This document shows, piece by piece, positions 7,585-15,258 of a DNA stretch of 19,326 nt. The notes under the pieces are model-generated. The model saw only the letters and a program-made list of their open reading frames with translations. It was not told the origin of the DNA and made no database searches. Every line of letters starts with the position of its first letter. Position 1 is the stretch's first letter. The DNA comes from JALRAP01 sp046302815 (GTDB taxonomy: Bacteria > Bacteroidota > Bacteroidia > AKYH767-A > OLB10): the NCBI GenBank assembly GCA_046302815.1, contig JBKCHO010000119.1:1-19326 (forward strand), read 5' to 3'. The position numbers were made by a program, and so were the translations under genes.

Positions 7585-8514
7585 CTAATCTACCTGACCA
7601 GCAAGCAGATATAAAACCGCCATTCGAACAGCAACGCCATTCTCAACCTGCTGTAAAATAATGGATTGACCCGAATCGGCAGCGTCGCTAGATAGTTCCA
7701 CCCCGCGATTAATCGGTCCAGGATGCATCACAACAATCTCCTTGTTCAGACTTTCCAATACCCTTTTATTGATGCCATACATCATGGTGTATTCGCGAAG
7801 TGAAGGGAAATACTTGATGTCTTGCCTCTCCAATTGAATTCGCAACACATTGGCAACATCGCACCAATTCAAAGCTTTCATCAAATCGTGTTCTACCAAA
7901 ACGCCCAAATCCTTGATGAAACGAGGTATTAAGGTAATCGGTCCACAAACCATGACCTCGGCGCCAAGCTTTTTCAAACAGAAAATATTAGACAAGGCAA
8001 CCCTAGAATGCAGAATGTCACCAATGATGACAACTTTTTTACCAGCTACATCCCCGAGTTTTTCCCGGATGGAATAGGAATCCAAAAGGGCTTGTGTGGG
8101 ATGTTCGTGGGTACCGTCACCGGCATTGACAATTTTGGCCTTGACATGTCTGGATAGGAACAATGCGGATCCGGGCTTGGGATGACGCATAACCACCATA
8201 TCTACTTTCATGGCCAGTATGTTGTTGACGGTATCAATGAGGGTCTCTCCTTTGCTCACAGATGATGAAGAAGCGGAGAAGTTCAAGACATCGGCAGAAA
8301 GTCGTTTTTCAGCAAGCTCGAAAGATAATCGTGTACGAGTCGAATTTTCAAAAAACAGATTGGCAATCGTAACATCCCTCAATGAAGGCACCTTCTTGAT
8401 GGGTCGGTTGATTACATCCTTGAAGTTATCGGCTGTAGAAAACACCAACTGGATATCATCAAAAGTGAGGTCTTTGATTCCAAGCAAATGCTTTGCGCTG
8501 AATGTCCCACTCAT
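7585..8514 (-). CDS. pyrB: Aspartate carbamoyltransferase catalytic subunit
   Basis: PyrB condenses carbamoyl phosphate with aspartate, the committed step of pyrimidine synthesis. Visible are the carbamoyl-phosphate loop FFENSTRTRLSFE (about 54-66), SSVSKGETLIDT, VMRHPKPGSA, DGTHEHPTQALLD, and the C-terminal MHPGPINRGVE. At 309 residues it has the normal length. The ATG at 8514 is chosen over an in-frame ATG at 8541 because it overlaps the pyrR stop as ATGA and is preceded at 7 bases by a near-perfect Shine-Dalgarno sequence. No PyrI regulatory subunit follows, so allosteric control by that subunit is not indicated here; control probably comes through the adjacent pyrR. Confidence 0.96.
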   Translation of the reverse strand: MSGTFSAKHLLGIKDLTFDDIQLVFSTADNFKDVINRPIKKVPSLRDVTIANLFFENSTRTRLSFELAEKRLSADVLNFSASSSSVSKGETLIDTVNNILAMKVDMVVMRHPKPGSALFLSRHVKAKIVNAGDGTHEHPTQALLDSYSIREKLGDVAGKKVVIIGDILHSRVALSNIFCLKKLGAEVMVCGPITLIPRFIKDLGVLVEHDLMKALNWCDVANVLRIQLERQDIKYFPSLREYTMMYGINKRVLESLNKEIVVMHPGPINRGVELSSDAADSGQSIILQQVENGVAVRMAVLYLLAGQVD

Positions 8515-9062
8515 GATGAAACCTCCTTGCTGTTTAACCATACCTCGTCAGTTCCATCCGTTTCATTCCACAACACTCGAACCTTTTCAGACATGATGGA
8601 GTCAATGGCTTTACCCACATAGTTGGGTTCTATGGGTATTTCACGACTGAACTTCCTGTCTATAAACACCAAAAGTTCAACCTTGAGTGGTCGACCAAAA
8701 CTTTGCAACGCATCCATGGCAGCCCTCACAGATCGACCGGTGTATAACACATCGTCAGCCAAAATGACCTTCTTGTTCTCAACAACAAAATCTATATCAG
8801 TAGAGCTAGGAACAATGACTTGCTCCCTCCTTCTGAAATCGTCTCTGAAAAAGGTTATATCCAAGTTACCATTGACAACGAGGCGACCCTTCAATATTTC
8901 CTCTAGCCTGGATGCGATGCGCTTGGATAAGTAGGCACCACGAGGTTGCAATCCTATAATGACGGAATTTGAAAAATCGCCGTGGTTCTCGATAAGCTGA
9001 TAACACAACCGGTCGATAGTTATGGCAAAGTTGCGGGGTGTCAGGATCTGCCTTGAGGACAT
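8511..9062 (-). CDS. pyrR: PyrR, uracil phosphoribosyltransferase/pyrimidine operon regulator
   Basis: The 183-residue protein is a type I phosphoribosyltransferase of the PyrR group. The PRPP-binding signature VILADDVLYTGRSVRAAMDAL starts at 99, and the N-terminal half carries ILTPRNFAITIDRLCYQLIEN and GLQPRGAYL as in PyrR. In Bacillota PyrR binds the pyr mRNA leader and also has uracil phosphoribosyltransferase activity; whether the RNA-binding role holds in Bacteroidota is not shown by this sequence. I chose the ATG at 9062. An in-frame TTG at 9080 would add six residues but lies inside a TACATTTG promoter-like element. The TGA stop overlaps the pyrB ATG, so the two are translationally coupled. 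Confidence 0.93.
   Translation of the reverse strand: MSSRQILTPRNFAITIDRLCYQLIENHGDFSNSVIIGLQPRGAYLSKRIASRLEEILKGRLVVNGNLDITFFRDDFRRREQVIVPSSTDIDFVVENKKVILADDVLYTGRSVRAAMDALQSFGRPLKVELLVFIDRKFSREIPIEPNYVGKAIDSIMSEKVRVLWNETDGTDEVWLNSKEVSS
8521..8528 (-). promoter_or_regulatory. Strong Shine-Dalgarno sequence before pyrB
   Basis: The minus strand reads AAGGAGGT here, ending seven bases before the chosen pyrB ATG at 8514. The sequence lies within the last codons of pyrR (Ser-Lys-Glu-Val). Genes of Bacteroidota seldom carry such a sequence, so it decides the pyrB start and is noteworthy in itself. Confidence 0.65.
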
Positions 9063-9077
9063 ATTCCGTAGTTCGGA

Positions 9078-9085
9078 CAAATGTA
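9078..9085 (-). promoter_or_regulatory. Possible -7 element of a pyrR-pyrB promoter
   Basis: The minus strand reads TACATTTG, a full match to TAnnTTTG, ending 15 bases before the pyrR ATG. The nearest upstream TTTG (9104-9101) is 15 bases away, shorter than the usual 17-23, and falls in the T-run of the rpsA terminator. A promoter here would make pyrR-pyrB independent of rpsA with a very short leader. Confidence 0.45.
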
Positions 9086-9101
9086 GTGGATTTGATTGGT
9101 C

Positions 9102-9135
9102 AAAAAAAATCCCCCGTTTCCGGAGGATTTTTTTA
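9102..9135 (-). terminator. Intrinsic terminator of rpsA
   Basis: Starting directly after the rpsA stop, the minus-strand RNA can form AUCCUCCG-GAAA-CGGGGGAU, an eight-pair stem (one U-G wobble) closed by a GAAA tetraloop, followed by eight U residues. A preceding A-run can extend the stem into the U-run. The wobble pair becomes an A-C mismatch on the plus strand, so the signal is oriented for rpsA. It stands immediately upstream of pyrR, so it could also limit read-through into the pyrimidine genes. Confidence 0.85.
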
Positions 9136-10971
9136 TCAATTGTTATCAGGATTATCGCCTTTGGCTTTGGCTTCTTTTTCTTCAGAGGCCAACTCAGAGC
9201 GAAGGGCGCTTAACACACCCATATCTCCCAAGGTGGATTTCTCCAGGTTGTCCTTCACCTTCTTAATCGACTTGGCAGTTGAATCTGTCTCGGTTTCGCT
9301 ACCCGTCTTACCAGGATTTTTGACATCCTCGAACAAACGAGAGTGAGAAACGATCACCTTACGGTTATCCTTGGAGAACTCGATTACTTTGAAAGGCAAT
9401 CTCTCATCCGTTTTGGCAGTAGCACCATTTTCTTTGGATAAGTGGCGGTATGGGGCGAATGCTTCTACTCCGTATTCGAGTGTTACAACAGCACCCTTAT
9501 CGGTAACCTTGCCTACGACACCCTCGTGAACCGAATCCAATTTGAAGATGGTCTCATAGGTGTCCCATGGATTGTCTTCAAGTTGCTTGTGACCGAGGCT
9601 GAGTCGACGATTTTCAATGTCTACCTCCAAAACAACTACTTCAATTTCGTCACCGATCTTGGTGAACTCTGAAGGATGCTTCACCTTTTTAGACCAAGAA
9701 AGGTCGGAAATGTGAATCAAACCATCGATACCCTCTTCCAATTCAACGAATACGCCGAAGTTGGTAAAGTTGCGAACCTTCGCTTTGTGGCGTGAGCCTA
9801 CTGGGTATTTGGTGCTTATTTGTCCCCATGGATCAGGCATCAACTGCTTCAATCCAAGAGACATCTTGCGCTCCTCACGATCCAAGGTCAATATCACTGC
9901 TTCTACCTCATCGTCCTTCTTCAAGAAGTCCTGAGGGCTGCGCAAATGCTGTGACCAAGACATTTCGGATACATGTATCAAACCTTCAACGCCGGGTATC
10001 ACCTCTACAAATGCACCATAGTCGGCGATAACTACAACCTTGCCTTTTACCTTATCGCCAACCTTGAGGTTGGTGTCGAGTGAATCCCAAGGTTGGGCAG
10101 TAAGCTGCTTCAATCCAAGTGCGATACGCTTCTTCTCATCATCGAAGTCTAGGATAACTACATTGACCTTTTGGTCAAGCTGCAACACCTCTTCTGGATG
10201 GTTGATACGACCCCAAGAGATATCGGTGATGTGCAGTAGTCCATCCACACCGCCAAGATCCATGAACACTCCATAGGAAGTGATGTTCTTGACAGTTCCT
10301 TCGAGTACCTGACCCTTTTCGAGCTTGGAAATGATCTCGGCCTTTTGGCTTTCGAGTTCCTCTTCGATGAGAACCTTGTGGGAAACAACTACATTCTTGA
10401 ACTCATTGTTGATTTTTACAACCTTGAATTCCATGGTTTTTCCTACGAATACATCGTAATCGCGGATTGGCTTGACATCGATTTGTGAACCTGGTAAGAA
10501 GGCCTCAATTCCAAATACATCTACGATAAGACCGCCTTTGGTGCGGCATTTGACAAATCCAGTGATGATCTCATCCTTTTCAAGGGCCGCATTAACACGC
10601 TCCCAAGATTTCAAGGCACGAGCCTTTTTGTGAGAGAGAATAAGCTGACCGTTTTTGTCTTCCTGTGTTTCCACATATACTTCGATCTCGTCGCCGATTT
10701 TCAAATCAGGCATGTGACGGAATTCGGACAAAGGAATAAGACCGTCGGATTTGAACCCAATGTTCACCACGGCCTCCTTTCCGGTAAGAGCAATGATTCG
10801 GCCCATGAGAACATCATGCTCCACGACAGAGCTCAATGTTTGGCCGTACATTTCTTCAAACCTGGTGCGATCCTCCGATTTATAGATGTCGGAGTTTTTG
10901 CCAACATTATCCCAATCAAATTCGTTGATTGAAGGTTCTGCGCGGCGAATTTTTGCGGTGTTCTGATCCAT
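9136..10971 (-). CDS. rpsA: 30S ribosomal protein bS1
   Basis: The 611-residue protein has six S1 (OB-fold RNA-binding) domains, roughly at 51-117, 137-200, 221-289, 306-375, 393-462 and 478-545. The repeats show the recurrent G-x-V-x-x-I-x-x-Y/F-G-x-F-V-x-x and GL-x-H-I/V-S-x-x-S-W patterns, for example SYGVFMDLGGVDGLLHITDISW and NFGVFVELEEGIDGLIHISDLSW-type segments. The first two domains diverge, as expected for the ribosome-binding part. A charged tail of about 60 residues closes the chain. bS1 captures and unwinds mRNA on the 30S subunit, which matters especially in Bacteroidota where Shine-Dalgarno pairing is little used. It has its own strong promoter, a leader of about 65 bases and a downstream intrinsic terminator, and so is probably a separate transcription unit from ispH upstream and pyrR downstream. 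Confidence 0.97.
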   Translation of the reverse strand: MDQNTAKIRRAEPSINEFDWDNVGKNSDIYKSEDRTRFEEMYGQTLSSVVEHDVLMGRIIALTGKEAVVNIGFKSDGLIPLSEFRHMPDLKIGDEIEVYVETQEDKNGQLILSHKKARALKSWERVNAALEKDEIITGFVKCRTKGGLIVDVFGIEAFLPGSQIDVKPIRDYDVFVGKTMEFKVVKINNEFKNVVVSHKVLIEEELESQKAEIISKLEKGQVLEGTVKNITSYGVFMDLGGVDGLLHITDISWGRINHPEEVLQLDQKVNVVILDFDDEKKRIALGLKQLTAQPWDSLDTNLKVGDKVKGKVVVIADYGAFVEVIPGVEGLIHVSEMSWSQHLRSPQDFLKKDDEVEAVILTLDREERKMSLGLKQLMPDPWGQISTKYPVGSRHKAKVRNFTNFGVFVELEEGIDGLIHISDLSWSKKVKHPSEFTKIGDEIEVVVLEVDIENRRLSLGHKQLEDNPWDTYETIFKLDSVHEGVVGKVTDKGAVVTLEYGVEAFAPYRHLSKENGATAKTDERLPFKVIEFSKDNRKVIVSHSRLFEDVKNPGKTGSETETDSTAKSIKKVKDNLEKSTLGDMGVLSALRSELASEEKEAKAKGDNPDNN

Positions 10972-10977
10972 GACGGG

Positions 10978-11010
10978 TTAGTTACTAAACTGTTTTAAAG
11001 GGTTAGACAC
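10978..11010 (-). CDS. Possible 10-codon upstream ORF in the rpsA leader
   Basis: A GTG at 11010 opens a frame of ten codons (MSNPLKQFSN) closed by TAA six bases before the rpsA ATG. GGAG stands five bases before the GTG, a good Shine-Dalgarno spacing. Translation of it would place a terminating ribosome next to the rpsA start. A ten-codon ORF can arise by chance, and neither codon use nor conservation can be judged here. Confidence 0.25.
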   Translation of the reverse strand: MSNPLKQFSN

Positions 11011-11015
11011 AATTA

Positions 11016-11037
11016 CTCCTTTTCTCCTGAAAAGGAG
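11016..11037 (-). promoter_or_regulatory. Hairpin at the 5' end of the rpsA mRNA
   Basis: The minus strand reads CTCCTTTT, a six-base loop CAGGAG, then AAAAGGAG: a perfect eight-pair stem. The loop holds a second AGGAG that could pair with the same 5' CTCCT, giving a mutually exclusive smaller hairpin. The 5' arm starts three bases after the -7 box, so the true transcription start (expected near 11033-11036) decides how much of the stem exists. A role in autoregulation by bS1 is a guess. Confidence 0.5.
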
Positions 11038-11039
11038 CG

Positions 11040-11072
11040 CAAAGATAGGTAAAAAAAACCTTTAAAAGCAAA
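11040..11072 (-). promoter_or_regulatory. rpsA promoter, Bacteroidota type
   Basis: On the minus strand TTTG (11072-11069) is followed after 21 bases by TATCTTTG (11047-11040), a full match to TAnnTTTG, with a T/A-rich spacer. The -7 box lies 68 bases before the rpsA ATG. The gap between ispH and rpsA is 139 bases and otherwise holds only the leader hairpin and the possible short ORF. Confidence 0.82.
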
Positions 11073-11110
11073 GAAATTCAAGGGATTAATAACCGAATCC
11101 GGTTAAGAAA

Positions 11111-12004
11111 TCAGGAAGCTGGTTCCTGGTGCATCAACCCTAGGTAACTGGCTACATCTTCCATCAACCACATGGGTGTGGAGGTAGCGCCACATATACC
11201 AACTTCGTTGGCTCCTTCAAACCAATGGTCTTGTATTTCAGCTACTTCTGAAACAAAATGGGTTCTTGGATTCACTCGCTTACAAACCTCGTACAAGGCT
11301 TTTCCATTGGAGCTTTTCTTCCCACTTACAAAAACAACGACATCGAATCTAACCGCAAATTTTTCCAATTGAGGTTCCCTGTTGGATACTTGCCTGCAAA
11401 TGGTATCATTGGCTATAAGCTCACCCACATCCCGAACACCTCTGAAATCGTGAACTCTTTTTTCGATAGCCTCTTGGATTTTCTTGAATCCAGCCGTGCT
11501 TTTGGTGGTCTGCGAGAATAAATAAACCGGACGGTTGTAATCGATTTTATCCAAATCCTGCTCACCGGTGACAATAATGGCGGCTCCCTCGGTTTGTCCA
11601 ACCAAACCATTAACCTCGGCATGTCCAGGCTCTCCATAAATTACAACCTGGCCGTTGTTTTCTTTTACCTCTTCAAAACTGGTTCGAACCCGATTTTGAA
11701 GTTTCAAAACCACAGGGCACGAAGCATCGATCAGCTCGATATTGTTTTTTATGGCCGTTTCGTAAGTCTCTGGGGGTTCACCATGAGCACGAATCAAAAC
11801 TTTGCAATCACGGAGCTCCCTAAATTGGTCGTGGTTTATGATTTTCAACCCTTTTTTGGTTAGGCGGTCCACCTCCATATTGTTGTGGACGATGTCGCCT
11901 AAGCAATACAAAGTACCTGAGTCATCCAACTCTGCTTCAGCCATTTGAATGGCAAAAACAACGCCAAAACAAAATCCGGACTCGTGATCTATTGTGATGT
12001 TCAT
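11111..12004 (-). CDS. ispH: 4-hydroxy-3-methylbut-2-enyl diphosphate reductase
   Basis: IspH is the [4Fe-4S] enzyme that makes IPP and DMAPP from HMBPP in the last step of the MEP pathway. The 297-residue protein has the three cluster cysteines C12 (SGFCFGV), C96 (DASCPVV) and C203 (DTICRQVSNR), the substrate histidines in DIVHNN (H40) and IRAHGEPP (H74), and the catalytic stretch GEPGHAEVNG (H128, E130). The common GHPE motif reads GHAE here, keeping the His and Glu. SQTT (164-167) and the C-terminal GICGATSTP also fit. I chose the ATG at 12004; the frame continues to a TTG at 12016, four codons earlier. It follows cmk by 68 bases, a gap without a clear promoter, and is followed by the independently promoted rpsA. 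Confidence 0.95.
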   Translation of the reverse strand: MNITIDHESGFCFGVVFAIQMAEAELDDSGTLYCLGDIVHNNMEVDRLTKKGLKIINHDQFRELRDCKVLIRAHGEPPETYETAIKNNIELIDASCPVVLKLQNRVRTSFEEVKENNGQVVIYGEPGHAEVNGLVGQTEGAAIIVTGEQDLDKIDYNRPVYLFSQTTKSTAGFKKIQEAIEKRVHDFRGVRDVGELIANDTICRQVSNREPQLEKFAVRFDVVVFVSGKKSSNGKALYEVCKRVNPRTHFVSEVAEIQDHWFEGANEVGICGATSTPMWLMEDVASYLGLMHQEPAS

Positions 12005-12072
12005 GGAGTGTGTCAATTAGGTTTCAAACAACAGAAATGCAAAAGGGTTTATCACTAAGTCATTATTTCAAT

Positions 12073-12774
12073 TCAATGCAATTTAGCAACTCTTTCCAAT
12101 TCATTGACTACAAATTCCAATTGTCCATCAAAATCCAACGAAGAGTTATCTAAAACAACCGCATCATTTGCTTTTCGCAGTGGGCTCTCTGATCTGTTCT
12201 GATCCTCCCGATCTCGCTCCTCTAAATTTTGCTTTACCTCTTCCAAAGTAGCTTTCTTTCCCTTGGACAATAGCTCTTTGTAACGCCTTTCTGCCCTGAT
12301 GGCTGGATCAGCGGTCATGAATATTTTCAAGTCCGCATCCGGGAAAACGGTTGTGCCGATGTCTCGTCCATCCATTACCAGTCCACCATTCTGTCGCATT
12401 CTTTGCTGCTGAGACACCATACGATGCCTGACTTCCGGAATAGCACTTACAAAACTAACTAGTGAAGAGACTTCCATGCTTCGTATTTCCTCCTCGACAT
12501 TTTCTCCATTCAGCCAAATTTCAGTGGTTCCACTTTCGGGCGATAAGTGAAATTCCAAATGGATCTCATCCAATTTACCAGATAGTTTTTCATTTTGGAT
12601 TTGATCCAAATGAACCGGGATGCCGTTTCTCAAAAAATATAGGGTTACCGCTCGATACATCGCTCCGGAATCAATATAACGCAAACCAAGTCGTTTTGCC
12701 AAAGCTTTCGCAACAGTGCTTTTTCCACATGAGGAAAAGCCATCTATAGCTATGACGGGGTTCTGATTCGACAT
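12073..12774 (-). CDS. cmk: (d)CMP kinase
   Basis: Cmk phosphorylates CMP and dCMP with ATP. The 233-residue product starts with the P-loop IAIDGFSSCGKST (12-19 core), then YIDSGAMYRAVTLYFL, an NMP-binding insert, VVMDGRDIGTTVFPDADLKIF, a lid with RAERRYKELLSKG and the closing SPLRKANDAVVLDNSSL. The open frame extends upstream to 12966 but that part overlaps the porQ 3' end and does not resemble Cmk; the ATG at 12774 gives the family's usual N-terminus. It is 67 bases after porQ, with a promoter-like box in between. cmk next to rpsA is widespread, and the order cmk-ispH-rpsA also occurs in Clostridia, where the latter two can be fused. Confidence 0.96.
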   Translation of the reverse strand: MSNQNPVIAIDGFSSCGKSTVAKALAKRLGLRYIDSGAMYRAVTLYFLRNGIPVHLDQIQNEKLSGKLDEIHLEFHLSPESGTTEIWLNGENVEEEIRSMEVSSLVSFVSAIPEVRHRMVSQQQRMRQNGGLVMDGRDIGTTVFPDADLKIFMTADPAIRAERRYKELLSKGKKATLEEVKQNLEERDREDQNRSESPLRKANDAVVLDNSSLDFDGQLEFVVNELERVAKLH

Positions 12775-12782
12775 GTTAAAGG

Positions 12783-12790
12783 CAAAGTTA
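12783..12790 (-). promoter_or_regulatory. Possible -7 element before cmk
   Basis: The minus strand reads TAACTTTG, a full match to TAnnTTTG, ending eight bases before the cmk ATG. I find no TTG at the normal distance upstream, so support is one-sided. If real, the transcript would be almost leaderless. Confidence 0.35.
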
Positions 12791-12841
12791 TGAAAATGCA
12801 AGGTGAACGAATTTGGAGCCATTAGGCTTGATGAAACCCAA

Positions 12842-13966
12842 CTATTTGTATCTCTTTTCGGATTTCGAATTTCTTGATTTTTTACGCTCCGGACCTGGTC
12901 CGTTGAAATAGGTGGAAATGGTGAAATGATTCGACGGACCTGCCAGATGATATGCTGCGCGCCCATAGCTGAAATGGAACCGCGACAATCTTAATCCTAA
13001 ACCATAACTCAATCCAATAGTAGACTTCTTCGTTTCTACGCTCAATTCTTTTCGCCTCTGAAAATTATATCCGGCACGGATATGAAAGTTTTTGGACAAG
13101 AGAAGTTCTGTGCCAAAGACAACATGTCTCAAAATCTTATCACCCGTCGTAATTTTTACTTCAACAGGTTCACCCGTCAACGGATCCAATTTACCATCCT
13201 TTGCAGGATCTTTGTAAGTGATATCACCATTTTGAAGTTGGTGCAGAACCAATGAAAATCGAAAGGGGGCCTTTGATAATCTTTTGGATATTCCAAATTG
13301 CAAATCCAAGGGCAAGCGCTCCTTCTCCCCTTCACGATATCCTTTCAATTGGTAACCGAAATTTTTGACCACCAAACTGAGGTCAAGAAGTGATTTGTGG
13401 AAATAATAATTCAGTCCAACATCGGCAGCCATGCCAAATGATTTATAATCGGCAAAATTCGAATAGATGGTTTTTAAAGTTGCCCCAACTGAAAAAGATG
13501 AATCAAGGATGTCGCGCGCGTAGGACACATTAAATGAATATTCAGAGGCTTTTATTCGGCCAATTTCCACTCCGGTGACATCCCTTTCGGTAAAATCACC
13601 ATAACCCATGTAATGTACTCCGAACAACATCGTTTGACCTTCGCCCAACCTACTAGCGAATCCAACATGACCAAAATCGATATCTGCGTAATACTTTACA
13701 TGACTGAAAGAAAACTGCTTGTCCATGGCAGCATTCAAAAGCGCAGGGTTTCCAAAAACCAAATTCAAATCATTGTCCCGAACAGGAAGCATTTTACCAC
13801 CAACAGCGGCTATTCGTGCCGAAGGAATTAACCCAAGAAACTCAAATGTTTCCTCACCTCCTACTTGTGAAAAGGCGGGGTTGTTGGGCACTAAGAAAAT
13901 AAATGACAAAATCCCTTTAAGGAAAAGCCGGATAACCGAATAAATGGATTTGTCTTTCAGTTTCAT
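12842..13966 (-). CDS. porQ: Type IX secretion system protein PorQ
   Basis: This 374-residue protein has a signal peptide (hydrophobic stretch LFLKGILSFIFLVP, likely cut after NPAFS near residue 34) and then a beta-rich chain of the PorV/PorQ FadL-like outer membrane kind: GGEETFEFLGLIPSARIAAVGGK at the mature N-terminus, NPALL, SFSHVKYYADIDFGHVGFA, and repeated amphipathic strands to the end. PorQ works with PorZ and PorU/PorV at the cell surface in attaching T9SS cargo to lipopolysaccharide. Placement directly before cmk is a gene order known in Bacteroidota, which supports PorQ over PorV. The C-terminus is basic (RKKSRNSKSEKRYK). The ATG overlaps the glyA TGA as ATGA. A T9SS cargo gene lies 5.7 kb away. 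Confidence 0.85.
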   Translation of the reverse strand: MKLKDKSIYSVIRLFLKGILSFIFLVPNNPAFSQVGGEETFEFLGLIPSARIAAVGGKMLPVRDNDLNLVFGNPALLNAAMDKQFSFSHVKYYADIDFGHVGFASRLGEGQTMLFGVHYMGYGDFTERDVTGVEIGRIKASEYSFNVSYARDILDSSFSVGATLKTIYSNFADYKSFGMAADVGLNYYFHKSLLDLSLVVKNFGYQLKGYREGEKERLPLDLQFGISKRLSKAPFRFSLVLHQLQNGDITYKDPAKDGKLDPLTGEPVEVKITTGDKILRHVVFGTELLLSKNFHIRAGYNFQRRKELSVETKKSTIGLSYGLGLRLSRFHFSYGRAAYHLAGPSNHFTISTYFNGPGPERKKSRNSKSEKRYK

Positions 13967-15258
13967 GCGAACAAAGGATAAGATTGAGTTAGAGCCTCCA
14001 CTTCAGCAGCAACTTGATCAAGTGTTTCCTGGTTGGATGGATCCGATAAGACCATATCAATCAGGTCAACAATCGCTGTCATCTCTTTTTCTTTCATTCC
14101 GCGAGTAGTAACAGCGGCTGTTCCAACACGAATACCAGAAGTAACAAACGGAGATTTATCATCAAAAGGAACCATGTTCTTGTTAACCGTAATTCCAGCT
14201 GCTACCAAAGCCTGCTCGGCTTCTTTTCCTGTGATGGATTTAGATCTGAGATCCAAAAGCATCAAATGGTTATCGGTGCCTCCTGAAATGATTTTATAGT
14301 TCTTGGCCATGAATGCGGAGGCCATGGCCTTTGCGTTTCGAACAACTTGCAAACAGTATTCGAAGTAAGCATCGCTAAGAGCTTCTTCAAATGCAACAGC
14401 CTTGGCAGCAATGCAATGTTCCAAAGGTCCTCCTTGGGTACCGGGAAAAACAGCTGCATCCAAAAGTGCAGACATCATTTTTATCTCACCCTTGGGAGTG
14501 GTCAAGCCCCATGGATTTGCAAAATCTTTGCCCATCAATATCATTCCGCCTCGTGGACCTCTTAGTGTCTTGTGGGTGGTTGTGGTTACAATATGGCAAT
14601 GTGGAAGTGGATCGTTCAACAGTCCGCGGGCTATCAAACCCGAGGGATGTGAAATATCGCCCAACAAAAGTGCACCCACCTTGTCGGCAATAGCGCGCAA
14701 TCGGACATAATCCCAATCCCGCGAATAAGCCGATGCCCCACAGATCAACAATTTGGGTTTTTCCAAAATGGCTTTGGCCTCCAACTTGTCATAGTCGATG
14801 GTTCCGGTATTTTCCTCTACCCCATAGAAACAAGGCTTGTAGTACTTCCCGGAAAAATTCACCGGTGAACCATGTGTGAGATGGCCACCGTGGGATAAAT
14901 CAAAACCCATGATTTTATCCCCTGGCTGCAACACAGCCAACATGACCGCTGCGTTGGCTTGAGCACCGGAATGAGGTTGCACATTGGCCCATTCGGCATT
15001 AAACAAAACCTTAGCCCGTTCAATAGCAAGCATTTCAATTTGATCAACAATCTCGCAACCTCCATAATATCTTTTCCCAGGTAAACCTTCTGCATATTTA
15101 TTGGTCAAGCATGAGCCCAATGCCTCCATGACTTGCTCGCTTACAAAGTTCTCTGAAGCGATTAATTCAATCCCATGCTTCTGCCTTTTCAGCTCTTTCC
15201 GTATCAACGAGAAAACTGTCGTGTCGCGTTTCATTTCCAAGGTGGTGGTTGTAGACAT
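13963..15258 (-). CDS. glyA: Serine hydroxymethyltransferase
   Basis: GlyA is the PLP enzyme that interconverts serine and glycine while charging tetrahydrofolate with a one-carbon unit. The 431-residue chain carries HGIELIASENFVS (28-40), NKYAEGLPGKRYYGG (53-67), HSGAQANAAV (96-105), LSHGGHLTHG (121-130), DISHPSGLIA (201-210), and the PLP-lysine motif VTTTTHKTLRGPRGG with K230. The start at 15258 abuts the TAA of the nucleotidyltransferase gene; a second ATG at 15234 gives the N-terminus more usual for the family (MKRDTTVF) and is an alternative. Its TGA overlaps the porQ ATG, so nucleotidyltransferase, glyA and porQ look translationally linked although their functions do not obviously connect. 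Confidence 0.96.
   Translation of the reverse strand: MSTTTTLEMKRDTTVFSLIRKELKRQKHGIELIASENFVSEQVMEALGSCLTNKYAEGLPGKRYYGGCEIVDQIEMLAIERAKVLFNAEWANVQPHSGAQANAAVMLAVLQPGDKIMGFDLSHGGHLTHGSPVNFSGKYYKPCFYGVEENTGTIDYDKLEAKAILEKPKLLICGASAYSRDWDYVRLRAIADKVGALLLGDISHPSGLIARGLLNDPLPHCHIVTTTTHKTLRGPRGGMILMGKDFANPWGLTTPKGEIKMMSALLDAAVFPGTQGGPLEHCIAAKAVAFEEALSDAYFEYCLQVVRNAKAMASAFMAKNYKIISGGTDNHLMLLDLRSKSITGKEAEQALVAAGITVNKNMVPFDDKSPFVTSGIRVGTAAVTTRGMKEKEMTAIVDLIDMVLSDPSNQETLDQVAAEVEALTQSYPLFA

Noticed and set aside
9022..9346. Plus-strand open frames across the pyrR-rpsA junction
   Set aside because: They lie antisense to well-identified genes and over the terminator, and their translations show no domain pattern.
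12775..12966. In-frame upstream extension of cmk by 64 residues
   Set aside because: It overlaps the porQ 3' end, has no similarity to Cmk, and the ATG at 12774 gives the normal N-terminus two or three residues before the first beta strand.
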